Below are positions 32,495-41,695 of a stretch of DNA of 64,000 bases, one piece after another; the first letter of the stretch is position 1, and the number at the start of each line of letters is the position of its first letter. The stretch lies in assembly GCA_043392685.1 (NCBI GenBank), contig JBHZGM010000011.1; one strand, written 5' to 3'. The notes beneath the pieces are model-generated. The model was not told where the DNA came from and did no database searches. It was given only the letters and a program-made list of their open reading frames with translations. This DNA comes from Metapseudomonas sp043392685. Its GTDB lineage: Bacteria > Pseudomonadota > Gammaproteobacteria > Pseudomonadales > Pseudomonadaceae. A program made the position numbers and the translations under genes.

Positions 32495-33713
32495 CAAAAT
32501 CGTCCAGCAGGATGTTTTCCCGCTCCACGCCAAGGTCGGTGAGCATCTTGATCACCGCGGCGTTCATCATCGGCGGGCCGCACATGTAGAACTCGCAATC
32601 CTCGGGAGCCGGGTGGTCCTTGAGGTAGTTCTCGTAGAGGACGTTATGGATGAAGCCGGTGAGCCCGGTCCAGTTGTCCTCCGGCTGCGGGTCGGACAGC
32701 GCCAGGTGCCACTCGAAGTTCGGGTTCTCCGCCGCCAGCTGGTCGTACTCCTCGGTATAGAAGGCTTCGCGCAGGGAACGCGCGCCGTACCAGAAGCTGA
32801 TCTTGCGCTTGGATTTCAGGCGCTTGAGCTGGTCGAAAATGTGCGAACGCATGGGCGCCATGCCCGCGCCACCACCGATGAACACCATCTCCGCATCGGT
32901 GTCCTTGGCGAAGAACTCGCCGAAGGGACCATAAACGGTAACCTTGTCGCCCGGCTTGAGGCTGAAGACCCAGGAGGACATCTGCCCCGGCGGCACGTCA
33001 TCCTTGCCCGGTGGCGGCGAGGCGATGCGGATGTTGAATTTGACGATGCCCTTCTCGTCCGGGTAGTTGGCCATCGAGTAGGCACGAATGACCGTCTCGT
33101 CGACCTTGGACACGTACTTCCACTGGTTGAACCTGTCCCAGTCGCCGCGGTATTCGGGCTGGATGTCGAAGTCCTTGTAGGCGACCACATGGGGCGGGCA
33201 TTCCAGCTGCACGTAGCCACCGGCGCGGAAGTCCACGCTCTCCCCTTCCGGCAGACGCAGGGTCAGCTCCTTGATGAAGGTGGCCACGTTGGGGTTGGAC
33301 TCCACCGTGCACTCCCACTTCTTCACGCCGAAGACCTCCTCCGGCACTTCGATGTGCATGTCCTGCTTCACCGGGGTCTGGCAGGACAGGCGCCAGCCTT
33401 CCTTCGCCTGACGACGGGTGAAGTGGGATTCTTCCGTGGGCAGCATTTCCCCGCCGCCGCTCTGCACGATGCACTTGCACTGGGCGCAGGTACCGCCGCC
33501 ACCGCACGCGGAAGACAGGAAGACGTTCTGGGATGCCAGGGTCTGCAGCAGCTTGCCGCCGGCAGGAACCGTGATGGTCCGCTCGCCGTTGATCACGATG
33601 TTCACGTCGCCGCTGGAAACCAGCTTGGCGCGGGCCGCCAGGATGATCACCACCAGCGCGAGGACGATGGCGGTGAACATGCCGATGGCGAGGAAGATTT
33701 CGAAACTCAGCAT
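32487..33713 (-). CDS. nqrF: Na+-NQR subunit F (NADH:quinone reductase)
   Basis: The 408-residue subunit takes electrons from NADH. An N-terminal membrane helix (IFLAIGMFTAIVLALVVIIL) is followed by a plant-type [2Fe-2S] ferredoxin domain (SACGGGGTCAQCKC, with a later Cys in RLSCQ) and a ferredoxin-reductase module. That module has the FAD motif RAYSMANYP and the NADH motif VFIGGGAGMAPMRSH, and ends with MCGPPMM. Length and domain order are normal. It follows nqrE by 9 bp and overlaps apbE. Confidence 0.98.
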   Translation of the reverse strand: MLSFEIFLAIGMFTAIVLALVVIILAARAKLVSSGDVNIVINGERTITVPAGGKLLQTLASQNVFLSSACGGGGTCAQCKCIVQSGGGEMLPTEESHFTRRQAKEGWRLSCQTPVKQDMHIEVPEEVFGVKKWECTVESNPNVATFIKELTLRLPEGESVDFRAGGYVQLECPPHVVAYKDFDIQPEYRGDWDRFNQWKYVSKVDETVIRAYSMANYPDEKGIVKFNIRIASPPPGKDDVPPGQMSSWVFSLKPGDKVTVYGPFGEFFAKDTDAEMVFIGGGAGMAPMRSHIFDQLKRLKSKRKISFWYGARSLREAFYTEEYDQLAAENPNFEWHLALSDPQPEDNWTGLTGFIHNVLYENYLKDHPAPEDCEFYMCGPPMMNAAVIKMLTDLGVERENILLDDFGG

Positions 33714-33722
33714 GTCCGTTCC

Positions 33723-34331
33723 TTAGAGCTGTACACCGGAAAACGACATGAAGCCGAGGGACATCAGGCCGATGGTGATGAAGGTGATACCGAGGCCCTG
33801 CAGGCCTTCGGGGACATCGCTGTATTTCAGCTTCTCGCGGATGCCCGCCAGCAGCGCAATGGCCAGGGCCCAGGAAAAACCGGAGCCGATGCCGTACACC
33901 ACGCTTTCGCCGAGGTTGTAATCGCGTTCCACCATGAACAGCGAACCGGCCATGATGGCGCAGTTCACCGTGATCAGCGGCAGGAATACGCCGAGGGCGT
34001 TGTAGAGCGAGGGCACGTATTTGTCGAGCAGCATCTCGAGGATCTGCACGATGGCGGCGATCACCCCGATGTAGCTGAGCAGGCCGAGGAAGGACAGGTC
34101 TACCTCCGGCAAGCCGGCCCAGGCCAGGGCGCCGTCTTTCAGCAGCAGGCTGTAGAGCAGGTTGTTGGCCGGCACGGTGATGGCCTGCACCACGATCACC
34201 GCGATCCCCAGGCCGATGGCAGTTTCCACCTTCTTCGAAATGGCGATGAAGGTGCACATGCCAAGGAAGAAAGCCAGGGCCATGTTCTCGACGAACACGG
34301 CCTTCACGAACAGGCTGATGTAATGCTCCAT
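33723..34331 (-). CDS. nqrE: Na+-NQR subunit E
   Basis: The 202-residue integral membrane subunit has six predicted helices and pairs with NqrD in an inverted-topology arrangement around an iron-cysteine site. It starts MEHYISLFVKAVFVENMALAFFLG; the ENMALAFFLGMCTF segment contains one of the conserved cysteines, and TVNCAIMAGSLFMVERD the other. The ATG shares a base with the nqrD stop. NqrE is homologous to RnfA; the surrounding nqrA, B, C and F genes make it Nqr. Confidence 0.97.
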   Translation of the reverse strand: MEHYISLFVKAVFVENMALAFFLGMCTFIAISKKVETAIGLGIAVIVVQAITVPANNLLYSLLLKDGALAWAGLPEVDLSFLGLLSYIGVIAAIVQILEMLLDKYVPSLYNALGVFLPLITVNCAIMAGSLFMVERDYNLGESVVYGIGSGFSWALAIALLAGIREKLKYSDVPEGLQGLGITFITIGLMSLGFMSFSGVQL

Positions 34332-34999
34332 CAGTAGGCCTCCTTGTTGGATACCTGGGGCGCGATCCTGTAGGCCGGCGCTTCTTTCTGCTCGGTCTTC
34401 CAGCTGCGCAGGGCCCAGATGATCAGGCCGATGAGGAAGAAGGCCGAGGGCGGCAACAGCAGCAGGCCGTTGGGCTGGTACCAGCCGCCGTCATTGATCA
34501 CCGGCAGCACCTCGAAGCCCAGCAGCTTGCCCGAGCCCAACAGCTCGCGAACGATGCCGAGGACGATCAGCATGGCGCTGTAGCCCAGGCCGTTGCCGAT
34601 GCCATCGAAGAACGACAGCAGCGGCGGGTTGGCCATGGCAAAGGCTTCCGCGCGGCCCATCACGATGCAGTTGGTGATGATCAGGCCGACGAACACCGAG
34701 AGCTGCTTGGACAGGCTGAAGGCGTAGGCCTTGAGCACCTGGTCGACCACGATCACCAACGACGCGATGATCACCATCTGCACGATCATGCGGATCGAGC
34801 TGGGGATCTGGCTGCGGATCATCGAGATGAACAGGTTGGAGAAGCCGGTCACCAGGGTCAGGGCGATGGACATCACCAGCGCGGTCTTCAGGTTGGAGGT
34901 GACCGCCAGGGCCGAGCAGATGCCGAGTATCTGCAGGCCGATGGGGTTGTTGTGCAGGATCGGGTCCAGCAGGACCGACCGGATAGTGGGTTGCGCCAT
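34331..34999 (-). CDS. nqrD: Na+-NQR subunit D
   Basis: The 222-residue membrane subunit (six helices) is the partner of NqrE. Cysteines in LGICSALAV and ITNCIVMGRAEAF lie in the positions of the iron-binding site. Two start codons are possible: ATG at 35005 overlaps the nqrC stop (ATGA), while ATG at 34999 has GGAGG at 7 nt and is preferred here. The difference is two residues. It is homologous to RnfE, but context is clearly Nqr. Confidence 0.96.
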   Translation of the reverse strand: MAQPTIRSVLLDPILHNNPIGLQILGICSALAVTSNLKTALVMSIALTLVTGFSNLFISMIRSQIPSSIRMIVQMVIIASLVIVVDQVLKAYAFSLSKQLSVFVGLIITNCIVMGRAEAFAMANPPLLSFFDGIGNGLGYSAMLIVLGIVRELLGSGKLLGFEVLPVINDGGWYQPNGLLLLPPSAFFLIGLIIWALRSWKTEQKEAPAYRIAPQVSNKEAY

Positions 35000-35001
35000 G
35001 C

Positions 35002-35790
35002 TCATGCCTCCCCGTCGTTCAGTTTGGCCAGGAAGGGCCCGAAGCCGTTCTCGCCCAGCCAGAAATGCAGCAGGTTGTTGACGCCCTTGCTGGTCAGCGT
35101 CGCACCGGCAAGGCCGTCGACCTGATGGCTGGCGTTGGCCGATTGCGGGTCGACGCTGCCCTTGATGATCTGGATGGCCAGTTGGCCCTGCTCATCGAAG
35201 AGGCTCTTGCCGTTCCACAGCGCCTTCCATTTCGGGTTGTCCACTTCGCCGCCGAGCCCGGGAGTCTCGCCGTGCTGGTAGAAGCCGAGGCCGACCACGG
35301 TATCGAGGTCGCCCTTGAGCGCCAGGAAGCCGTACAGGGTCGACCACAGTCCATAGCCCCGCACCGGCAGGATCAGGGTCTGGAGCTTGCCCTCCTGCTC
35401 CACCAGGTAGACGGTGCTGAAGCGCTCGCGGCGCTTGATGGACGCAATGTCCTGCCCGGCGGGCAGCGCGTCGGAGAGCTGCGGGTCCTTGGCGGCCTTC
35501 AGCGGATCGAAGCCGGCGGCCTGGATCGCATCGGTGAAATCGCCGGTGGAAAGGTCCACCACCTTCGCACTGATGCGCTCGGCATAGAGCTTCTTCACCT
35601 CTTCAGCAGACATGCCCGCTTCACCAAGGCCGGCGATGGCGAGGATGCTGCGCTGCTTGTCCAGCTCGCGGTTTTCCACCTGTACCGGCTTCAGCGCCAC
35701 GGCGCCACCAGCCACGAACACGGAGCACACCAGGCAGACCACCAGGGCCACCATCAGGGTGCGGAGCGTGGATTCTTTCTGCTCAGCCAT
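35002..35790 (-). CDS. nqrC: Na+-NQR subunit C
   Basis: The 262-residue subunit has one N-terminal helix (TLMVALVVCLVCSVFVAGGAVAL) and a periplasmic FMN-binding domain. The covalent FMN site is the threonine in LAGATLTSKGV near the C-terminus, the substrate of ApbE. It overlaps nqrB by 8 nt and nqrD by a few bases. Electron flow within the complex passes through this flavin from NqrF/DE toward NqrB. Confidence 0.97.
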   Translation of the reverse strand: MAEQKESTLRTLMVALVVCLVCSVFVAGGAVALKPVQVENRELDKQRSILAIAGLGEAGMSAEEVKKLYAERISAKVVDLSTGDFTDAIQAAGFDPLKAAKDPQLSDALPAGQDIASIKRRERFSTVYLVEQEGKLQTLILPVRGYGLWSTLYGFLALKGDLDTVVGLGFYQHGETPGLGGEVDNPKWKALWNGKSLFDEQGQLAIQIIKGSVDPQSANASHQVDGLAGATLTSKGVNNLLHFWLGENGFGPFLAKLNDGEA

Positions 35791-36994
35791 TGCGTGCCAG
35801 CCTCCGCTTGATATTGGCCTGAACGACGAAGTGGTCGATCAGCGGCGCGAAAAGGTTGGCGAAGAGGATCGCCAGCATCATGCCTTCCGGGAAGGCCGGG
35901 TTGACCACGCGGATCAGCACCACCATCAGGCCGATCAGCGCGCCGAACAGCCATTTGCCGGTGTCGGTCATGGACGCGGAAACCGGGTCGGTGGCCATGA
36001 ACATCATGCCGAAGGCAAAACCGCCCAAGACCAAATGCCAGTACCAGGGCATGGCGAACATCGGGTTGGTGTCCGAACCGATGGCGTTGAACAGCCAACT
36101 GGTAGCGATCATGCCGAGCATCACGCCAGCGACGATGCGCCAGGACGCGATGCGGGTGACCAGCAGCACGCCGCCGCCGATCAGGATGGCCAGGGTGCTG
36201 GTTTCGCCGATGGAGCCCTGGATGGTGCCGAGGAAGGCGTCCATCCAGCTGATGCCGTGGCCGAGGATGTTCTCGACGCCACCGGCAGAGCCCAGGCTCA
36301 GGGACGTGGCGCCCGCGAATCCGTCCACTGCGGTCCATACCTCGTCACCGGAAATCTGCGCCGGATAGGCGAAGAAGAGGAAGGCGCGGCCGGCCAGGGC
36401 GGGGTTGAGGAAGTTCTTGCCAGTGCCGCCGAAGACTTCCTTGCCCAGCACCACGCCGAAGCTGATGCCCAGCGCCACCTGCCAGAGCGGGATGCTCGGC
36501 GGCAGGGTCAGGGCGAAGAGCACGGAGGTGACGAAGAAGCCTTCGTTCACTTCATGGCGGCGAATGGAGGCGAACAGCACTTCCCAGAAACCGCCGACGA
36601 TAAAAGTCACCGCATAGATGGGCAGGAACCAGGCCGCGCCCTGGATGAAGTTGTCCCACAGGCTGTTCGGATCGAAGCCGGCCAGCGAGCCGATCAGGGC
36701 GAAGCGCCAGCCCTCCTGGGCCGCCAGCAGTTCGGGGCTCTGCGCGAATACCAGGTTGGCCTGGTAGCCGACGTTCCACATGCCGAAGAACATGGCCGGG
36801 AAGGTGCAGAGCCAGACGGTGATCATCATGCGCTTGAGGTCGATGCCATCGCGCACGTGGGCCGTGGTGTGGGTCACGTTGGCGGGGCGGTAGAAGAAGG
36901 TATCCACCGCCTCGTACAGCGCGTACCACTTCTCATAGCGACCGCCCTGCTCGAAGTTGTGCTCGATGCGGTCGAGGAATTTTCTAAGGCCCAT
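35783..36994 (-). CDS. nqrB: Na+-NQR subunit B
   Basis: The 403-residue membrane subunit is the sodium-translocating core, with about ten helices. It binds riboflavin and a covalent FMN on the threonine of FAGATSLSLG (residue about 230). Its start MGLRKFLDRIEHNFEQGG lies one base after the nqrA stop; the longer in-frame reading to 37138 is inside nqrA and is rejected. The C-terminal half has the DPVSASMTDTGKW segment typical of NqrB/RnfD. Confidence 0.97.
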   Translation of the reverse strand: MGLRKFLDRIEHNFEQGGRYEKWYALYEAVDTFFYRPANVTHTTAHVRDGIDLKRMMITVWLCTFPAMFFGMWNVGYQANLVFAQSPELLAAQEGWRFALIGSLAGFDPNSLWDNFIQGAAWFLPIYAVTFIVGGFWEVLFASIRRHEVNEGFFVTSVLFALTLPPSIPLWQVALGISFGVVLGKEVFGGTGKNFLNPALAGRAFLFFAYPAQISGDEVWTAVDGFAGATSLSLGSAGGVENILGHGISWMDAFLGTIQGSIGETSTLAILIGGGVLLVTRIASWRIVAGVMLGMIATSWLFNAIGSDTNPMFAMPWYWHLVLGGFAFGMMFMATDPVSASMTDTGKWLFGALIGLMVVLIRVVNPAFPEGMMLAILFANLFAPLIDHFVVQANIKRRLARNG

Positions 36995-36995
36995 C

Positions 36996-38333
36996 TCAGC
37001 CCTCCTTCTCGATACGGCTGAGGTTGTCCCGCAGGATCGGGCCGTATTCGTACTTGCCGGCACAGACGTAGCTGCACAGGGCCAGGTCTTCTTCATCCAG
37101 CTCCAGGCAGCCGAGCTTCTGGGCCATTTCGGTATCACCGACGATCAGGTAGCGCAGCAACTGGGTGGGCAGGATGTCCAGGGGCATCACCGACTCGTAG
37201 TTGCCAACCGGCACCATGGCGCGCGGGCTGCCGTTGGTGCTGGTGCTGAAGGCGAACTTGCGGCCGCCCAGCAATTTGGAAACGAAGATGTTCAGCACCG
37301 AGTGCTTGTTCACCCCGGCACGCAGGTAGTGCAGCAGCTCGCGGTCATTGCCTTCGCGCAGGCAGGACACCTGCAGGTGATAGCGGCCCAGGTAGGCGCA
37401 GGCGCCGCGAGAGGTGCGGCCGCCCAGCAGCGAGCCGGACACCACGCGGTTGGCGCCGGGCTGCAGTTCACCTGCAGTGAGTTCTTCCAGGCTGGCACCG
37501 AGTCGGGTGCGCAGCAGACGCGGCTTCTCCACCACGGGACCTGCCAGGGACACCACGCGCTCTACCCAGAGGCGGCCGGTGGTGAACAGCTTGCCGATGG
37601 CTATCACATCCTGATAGCCGATGTGCCAGACGCTCTTGCTGGCGCTCACCGGATCGAGGAAATGGATGTGGGTGCCGGGCAGTCCCGCCGGATGCGGCCC
37701 AGTGAAGGATTCGCTGCGAACCTGGGCCAGGCCTTCGCCCGGCAACGCGGCGCCTTCGGCCTTGCAGAGGAACACGCGGGCCAGGCGCGCGAGCACCTTG
37801 AGGCCATGCTCGAAGTCTGCGGCGTGCTCGGCGATCACCAGGGCGGGGTCGGCGGCCAGCGGATGGGTATCCATGGCCGTGACGAAAATGGAGTTCGGCG
37901 TGGCGTCGATTGCCGGGACTCGGCTGAAGGGCCGGGTGCGCAGCGCGGTCCAGAGGCCGGAGCGGATCAGGTTGTCGCGCACTTGCCCGGCCTCGAGCTG
38001 GTCGAGTTGCCCGACGGCGTACTGCTCGAAGAGGATTTCGTCATCGCCCTCGAGGTCGATCACCACCGACTGCAGCACGCGCTGCTCGCCACGATGGATG
38101 GCGCTGACCACGCCAGCCCCCGGCGCGGTGTAGATCACCCCTGGGGTTTTCTTGTCGGAGAACAGTGGCTGACCGAGCTTGACCCGATCCCCCACCTGCA
38201 CGTCCATGGTCGGCTTCATGCCGTGATAGTCGAAGCCGATGACGGCGACGCTGCGAACCGGGCGCCCTGCCTCGATTCGCTGGTCCGGTTCCCCTGCCAC
38301 CGGCAGGTCCAGCCCTCGCTTGATTCTGATCAT
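36996..38333 (-). CDS. nqrA: Na+-NQR subunit A
   Basis: The 445-residue peripheral subunit is involved in ubiquinone binding. It begins MIRIKRGLDLPVAGEPDQRI, with the biotinyl-like segment GFDYHGMKPTMDVQVGDRVK (about 35-54) seen in NqrA/RnfC, and ends in a cysteine-containing LALCSYVCAGKYEYGP tail. It is the first gene of the nqr operon. A candidate sigma-70 promoter lies at 38446-38475. Length is normal for the family. Confidence 0.97.
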   Translation of the reverse strand: MIRIKRGLDLPVAGEPDQRIEAGRPVRSVAVIGFDYHGMKPTMDVQVGDRVKLGQPLFSDKKTPGVIYTAPGAGVVSAIHRGEQRVLQSVVIDLEGDDEILFEQYAVGQLDQLEAGQVRDNLIRSGLWTALRTRPFSRVPAIDATPNSIFVTAMDTHPLAADPALVIAEHAADFEHGLKVLARLARVFLCKAEGAALPGEGLAQVRSESFTGPHPAGLPGTHIHFLDPVSASKSVWHIGYQDVIAIGKLFTTGRLWVERVVSLAGPVVEKPRLLRTRLGASLEELTAGELQPGANRVVSGSLLGGRTSRGACAYLGRYHLQVSCLREGNDRELLHYLRAGVNKHSVLNIFVSKLLGGRKFAFSTSTNGSPRAMVPVGNYESVMPLDILPTQLLRYLIVGDTEMAQKLGCLELDEEDLALCSYVCAGKYEYGPILRDNLSRIEKEG

Positions 38334-38445
38334 AGGTTTCGCCTGAAACAGAAGTACTTCCCGGCCCAGCGCTGGCTAAAAGGCCAGCTTCGCGCCAGGC
38401 GATGCCTGGTACGAATATGCTGAGTTCCGAACGGTTAAGCGGTCG

Positions 38446-38475
38446 ATTATAGAGAGCGCATCCAAACCGCGCCAA
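38446..38475 (-). promoter_or_regulatory. Candidate nqr operon promoter
   Basis: On the minus strand a perfect -10 TATAAT (38451-38446) follows TTGGCG (38475-38470) at 18 nt. It would give a leader of about 105 nt before nqrA. The weak -35 leaves room for an activator; no operator is recognised. Confidence 0.5.
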
Positions 38476-38562
38476 CCAAAGGCTTTCTTTTCAGGGGTTT
38501 AGGAAACATCAGTAAACCAGACGTCCACATCTGAACTTGGGGTCATCAATGCGCCGCTACGA

Positions 38563-38589
38563 AAAACGGGAGCCAGAGGCTCCCGTTTT
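38563..38589 (-). terminator. Terminator downstream of aroP
   Basis: AAAACGGGAGCC (38563-38574) pairs with GGCTCCCGTTTT (38578-38589), loop AGA; 12-bp stem with A/T ends. It lies 18 bp after the aroP stop. Its left arm shares 14 identical bases (GAAAAACGGGAGCC) with the terminator at 40055-40082. Confidence 0.9.
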
Positions 38590-38606
38590 CCTGTCCGAGC
38601 TGCACT

Positions 38607-40004
38607 TCAGAGGGCAGTCGCGCGTGTCGCGGAACGCTTGAAGTAGTAGCAGGCTCCGATCAGGGCCAACCAGAAGGGAATGGCATAGACGGAAATGTTG
38701 ATGCCCGGAATCATCAGCATCACACCGAGGATCAGCGCCACGAACGCCAGGCACAGATAGTTGCCGACGGGGTACCAGAGCGCCTTGAAGAAAGGCTGCT
38801 GCCCACGAGCTTCGAGGCTCTTGCGGAACATCAGGTGGGACAGGCTGATCATCGCCCAGTTGATCACCAGGGCCGCCACCACCAGCGCCATCAGCAGCTC
38901 CAGCGCTTTCTGCGGCGCAAGGTAGTTCACGACCACGCAGAGGAAGGTGATCAGCGCGGAAATACCGATGGCGAGCACCGGCACGCCACGGTCGTCCACC
39001 TTCATCAGGGCCTTGGGCGCGTCACCCTGCTCCGCCAGGCCATAGAGCATCCGGCTGTTGCAGTACACACCGCTGTTGTAGACCGACAGGGCTGCAGTCA
39101 GTACCACGAAGTTGAGGATGTGGGCCGCGACGTCGCTGCCGATCAGCGAGAAGATCTGCACGAACGGGCTGCCGCTGTAGGGATCGCCCGCGGCGTTCAG
39201 GGTTTCCAGCAACGCGTCCCAGGGATAGAGCATCAGCAGCACGCTGAGGGCGCCGATATAGAAGATCAGGATGCGGTAGATCACCTGATTGATGGCCTTG
39301 GGGATCACTTTCTTCGGCTCGCTCGCCTCGGCAGCAGTGATACCCACCAGCTCCAGGCCACCGAAGGAGAACATGATGATCGCCAGCACCATCACCAGAC
39401 CTTCAAGACCATTGGGGAAGAAGCCGCCGTGGCTCCAGAGGTTGCTCACCGCCGCCTGCTCGCCACCGGTGCCGCTGACCAGCAGGTAAATACCCAGGAT
39501 GATCATGCCGATGATGGCCACCACCTTGATCAGGGCGAACCAGAACTCCGCCTCGCCGAAGACCTTCACGTTGGCCAGGTTGATCAGGTTGATCAACACG
39601 AAGAAGGCCGCCGCCGACGCCCAGGTGGGCACCTCAGGCCACCAGAACTGGATGTACTTGCCCACGGCGGTCAGCTCGGCCATGCCCACCAGGACGTACA
39701 GCACCCAGTAGTTCCAGCCGGAAAGGAAGCCCGCATAGCCGCCCCAGTACTTGTGGGCGAAGTGGCTGAACGAGCCGGCAACCGGCTCTTCCACGATCAT
39801 CTCGCCGAGCTGGCGCATGATCAGGAATGCGAAGAAGCCGGCAATGGCGTAGCCGAGAATCATCGACGGACCGGCCGACTTGAGCACCCCGGCCGAGCCC
39901 AGGAACAGGCCGGTACCGATGGCGCCGCCCAGCGCGATTAGCTGGATGTGGCGGTTTTTCAGGCCCCTTTTGAGCGGCCCCTGGTGAAGGTGATGTCCTT
40001 CCAT
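38607..40004 (-). CDS. aroP: Aromatic amino acid permease (APC family)
   Basis: The 465-residue transporter has twelve predicted helices and the amino-acid-permease signature RHIQLIALGGAIGTGLFLGSA at the N-terminus. FSFGGLELVGITAAEASEP and NSRMLYGLAEQGDAP are family features. It imports Phe, Tyr and Trp by proton symport in characterised AroP proteins; within the APC branch, specificity for other amino acids (for example proline/GABA permeases) cannot be excluded. The ATG at 40004 has GGGGA 10 nt upstream; the in-frame reading to 40088 runs into the upstream terminator and is rejected. Confidence 0.85.
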   Translation of the reverse strand: MEGHHLHQGPLKRGLKNRHIQLIALGGAIGTGLFLGSAGVLKSAGPSMILGYAIAGFFAFLIMRQLGEMIVEEPVAGSFSHFAHKYWGGYAGFLSGWNYWVLYVLVGMAELTAVGKYIQFWWPEVPTWASAAAFFVLINLINLANVKVFGEAEFWFALIKVVAIIGMIILGIYLLVSGTGGEQAAVSNLWSHGGFFPNGLEGLVMVLAIIMFSFGGLELVGITAAEASEPKKVIPKAINQVIYRILIFYIGALSVLLMLYPWDALLETLNAAGDPYSGSPFVQIFSLIGSDVAAHILNFVVLTAALSVYNSGVYCNSRMLYGLAEQGDAPKALMKVDDRGVPVLAIGISALITFLCVVVNYLAPQKALELLMALVVAALVINWAMISLSHLMFRKSLEARGQQPFFKALWYPVGNYLCLAFVALILGVMLMIPGINISVYAIPFWLALIGACYYFKRSATRATAL

Positions 40005-40054
40005 CTGGGAATTCCCCAACGCGATTCTTGTTATCCGATTACAGACGCAAAAAT

Positions 40055-40082
40055 GAAAAACGGGAGCCCGAAAGCTCCCGTT
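40055..40082 (-). terminator. Terminator downstream of the GAPDH gene
   Basis: AACGGGAGC (40059-40067) pairs with GCTCCCGTT (40074-40082) across 6 nt. The leftward transcript then reads TTTTTCATTTTTG, a good U-rich tail. It lies 17 bp after the GAPDH stop. Confidence 0.88.
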
Positions 40083-40098
40083 CTTCACAGGTCACGAC

Positions 40099-41565
40099 TT
40101 AGCGTGGGAAAGCCGGCGGGTTCACACCTGCCATTTCTTCCATCACGCGGACCACCTGGCAGCTGTAACCGAACTCGTTGTCGTACCAGACGTACAGGAC
40201 AACGCGGTTGTCGTTGCAGATGGTGGCTTCGGCATCGACCACACCGGCGTGGCGGGAACCGACGAAGTCGGAGGACACCACTTCCTGGGAGGAGACGTAA
40301 TCGATCTGCTTGTGCAGATCCGAATGCATGGCCGCCTGGCGCAGGTATTCGTTGATCTCGTCGCGGGTGGTGGCCTTCTCCAGGTTCAGGTTCAGGATCG
40401 CCATGGAGACGTTCGGCGTCGGAACGCGGATGGCGTTGCCGGTCAGCCTGCCCTTCAGCACCGGCAGGGCCTTGGCGGCGGCGGTGGCGGCACCGGTCTC
40501 GGTGATCACCATGTTCAGCGGAGCGCTGCGGCCGCGACGGCTGCCCTTGTGGAAGTTGTCGATCAGGTTCTGGTCGTTGGTGTACGAGTGAACGGTTTCG
40601 ACGTGGCCGTTGACGATGCCGTACTGATCATTGACTGCCTTGAGCACCGGCACGATGGCGTTGGTGGTGCAGGAAGCGGCGGAGATGATCTTGTCATCGG
40701 CGGTGATGTCGCCGTGGTTGATGCCGTGAACGATGTTCTTCAGCGCACCCTTGCCCGGAGCGGTCAGGACGACACGGTCGATACCCGGGCACTTCAGGTG
40801 CTGGCCCAGGCCTTCGGCGTCACGCCATTTGCCGGTGTTGTCGACCAGCAGGGCGTTCTTGATGCCGTAGGCGGTGTAGTCGATCGAGGCCGGATCGTTG
40901 GAGTAGATCACCTGGATCAGGTTGCCGTTGGCGGTCAGGGTGTTGTTTTCTTCGTCGATGACGATGGTGCCGTCGAACGGGCCGTGTACGGAGTCACGGC
41001 GCAGCAGGCTGGCACGCTTGATCAGGTCGTTCTCGGCGCCCTTGCGGACGACGATGGCGCGCAGGCGCAGGCCGTCGCCACCACCGGTCTTCTCGATCAG
41101 GATGCGCGCGAGCAGGCGACCGATGCGGCCAAAGCCGTACAGGACGACGTCGGTGCCTTCGCGGGCAGCGCCGTTCTGCTTGCCGACCACGTCGGCCAGC
41201 TCGTCCTTGGTGAACTGCTCGATGCTGCGGCCATTACCTTCGACCTTGAACTTGGCAACCATCTTGCCCAAGTCCACGGAAGCGGCGCCCAGTTTGAGCT
41301 CGCTCATGGCCTTGAGGATCGGGAAGGTTTCGTGAACCGACAGCTCGGCTTCATCGGCGAGGCGATGACGAGCAAATCGGTGAGCCTTGAGGATGGCGAT
41401 CACGGAGCGGTTGATCAGGCCACGGCCATAGATCGAGGTCACAACATTGTTGTTGCGATACAGCTGGCCAATCATCGGAATCATGGCTTCCGCGAGGGCT
41501 TCACGATCGATCCATTCACCGAGACACTGGTCGGGCTTCTGAGTCACGGGCAGTACCTTCCACAT
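40099..41565 (-). CDS. gap: Glyceraldehyde-3-phosphate dehydrogenase, long form
   Basis: This 488-residue protein is longer than the usual ~335-residue GAPDH because about 130 residues precede the NAD-binding fold (VVLYGFGRIGRLLARILIEK, about 135-154). The catalytic cysteine lies in ISAASCTTNAIVPV (about residue 298), and the C-terminal domain ends with YVWYDNEFGYSCQVVRVMEE. Pseudomonads carry more than one gap gene; this long form is the one I recall beside mfd and is often linked to gluconeogenic flux. Start at 41565 (MWKVLPVTQKPDQCLGEWID); the reading further upstream lacks family similarity. It is divergent from mfd. Confidence 0.93.
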   Translation of the reverse strand: MWKVLPVTQKPDQCLGEWIDREALAEAMIPMIGQLYRNNNVVTSIYGRGLINRSVIAILKAHRFARHRLADEAELSVHETFPILKAMSELKLGAASVDLGKMVAKFKVEGNGRSIEQFTKDELADVVGKQNGAAREGTDVVLYGFGRIGRLLARILIEKTGGGDGLRLRAIVVRKGAENDLIKRASLLRRDSVHGPFDGTIVIDEENNTLTANGNLIQVIYSNDPASIDYTAYGIKNALLVDNTGKWRDAEGLGQHLKCPGIDRVVLTAPGKGALKNIVHGINHGDITADDKIISAASCTTNAIVPVLKAVNDQYGIVNGHVETVHSYTNDQNLIDNFHKGSRRGRSAPLNMVITETGAATAAAKALPVLKGRLTGNAIRVPTPNVSMAILNLNLEKATTRDEINEYLRQAAMHSDLHKQIDYVSSQEVVSSDFVGSRHAGVVDAEATICNDNRVVLYVWYDNEFGYSCQVVRVMEEMAGVNPPAFPR

Positions 41566-41695
41566 GTAGGGGATGAAAAAAGGGGCTACATTATGACGGC
41601 GCACGCAGGCGCCGGCAATCAGCAGCGGGCCCAACACTGACATCCGCTAGTCGGGATAGTTACAATCCGCCGATCTTTTTCCGACCGGAGCCACC

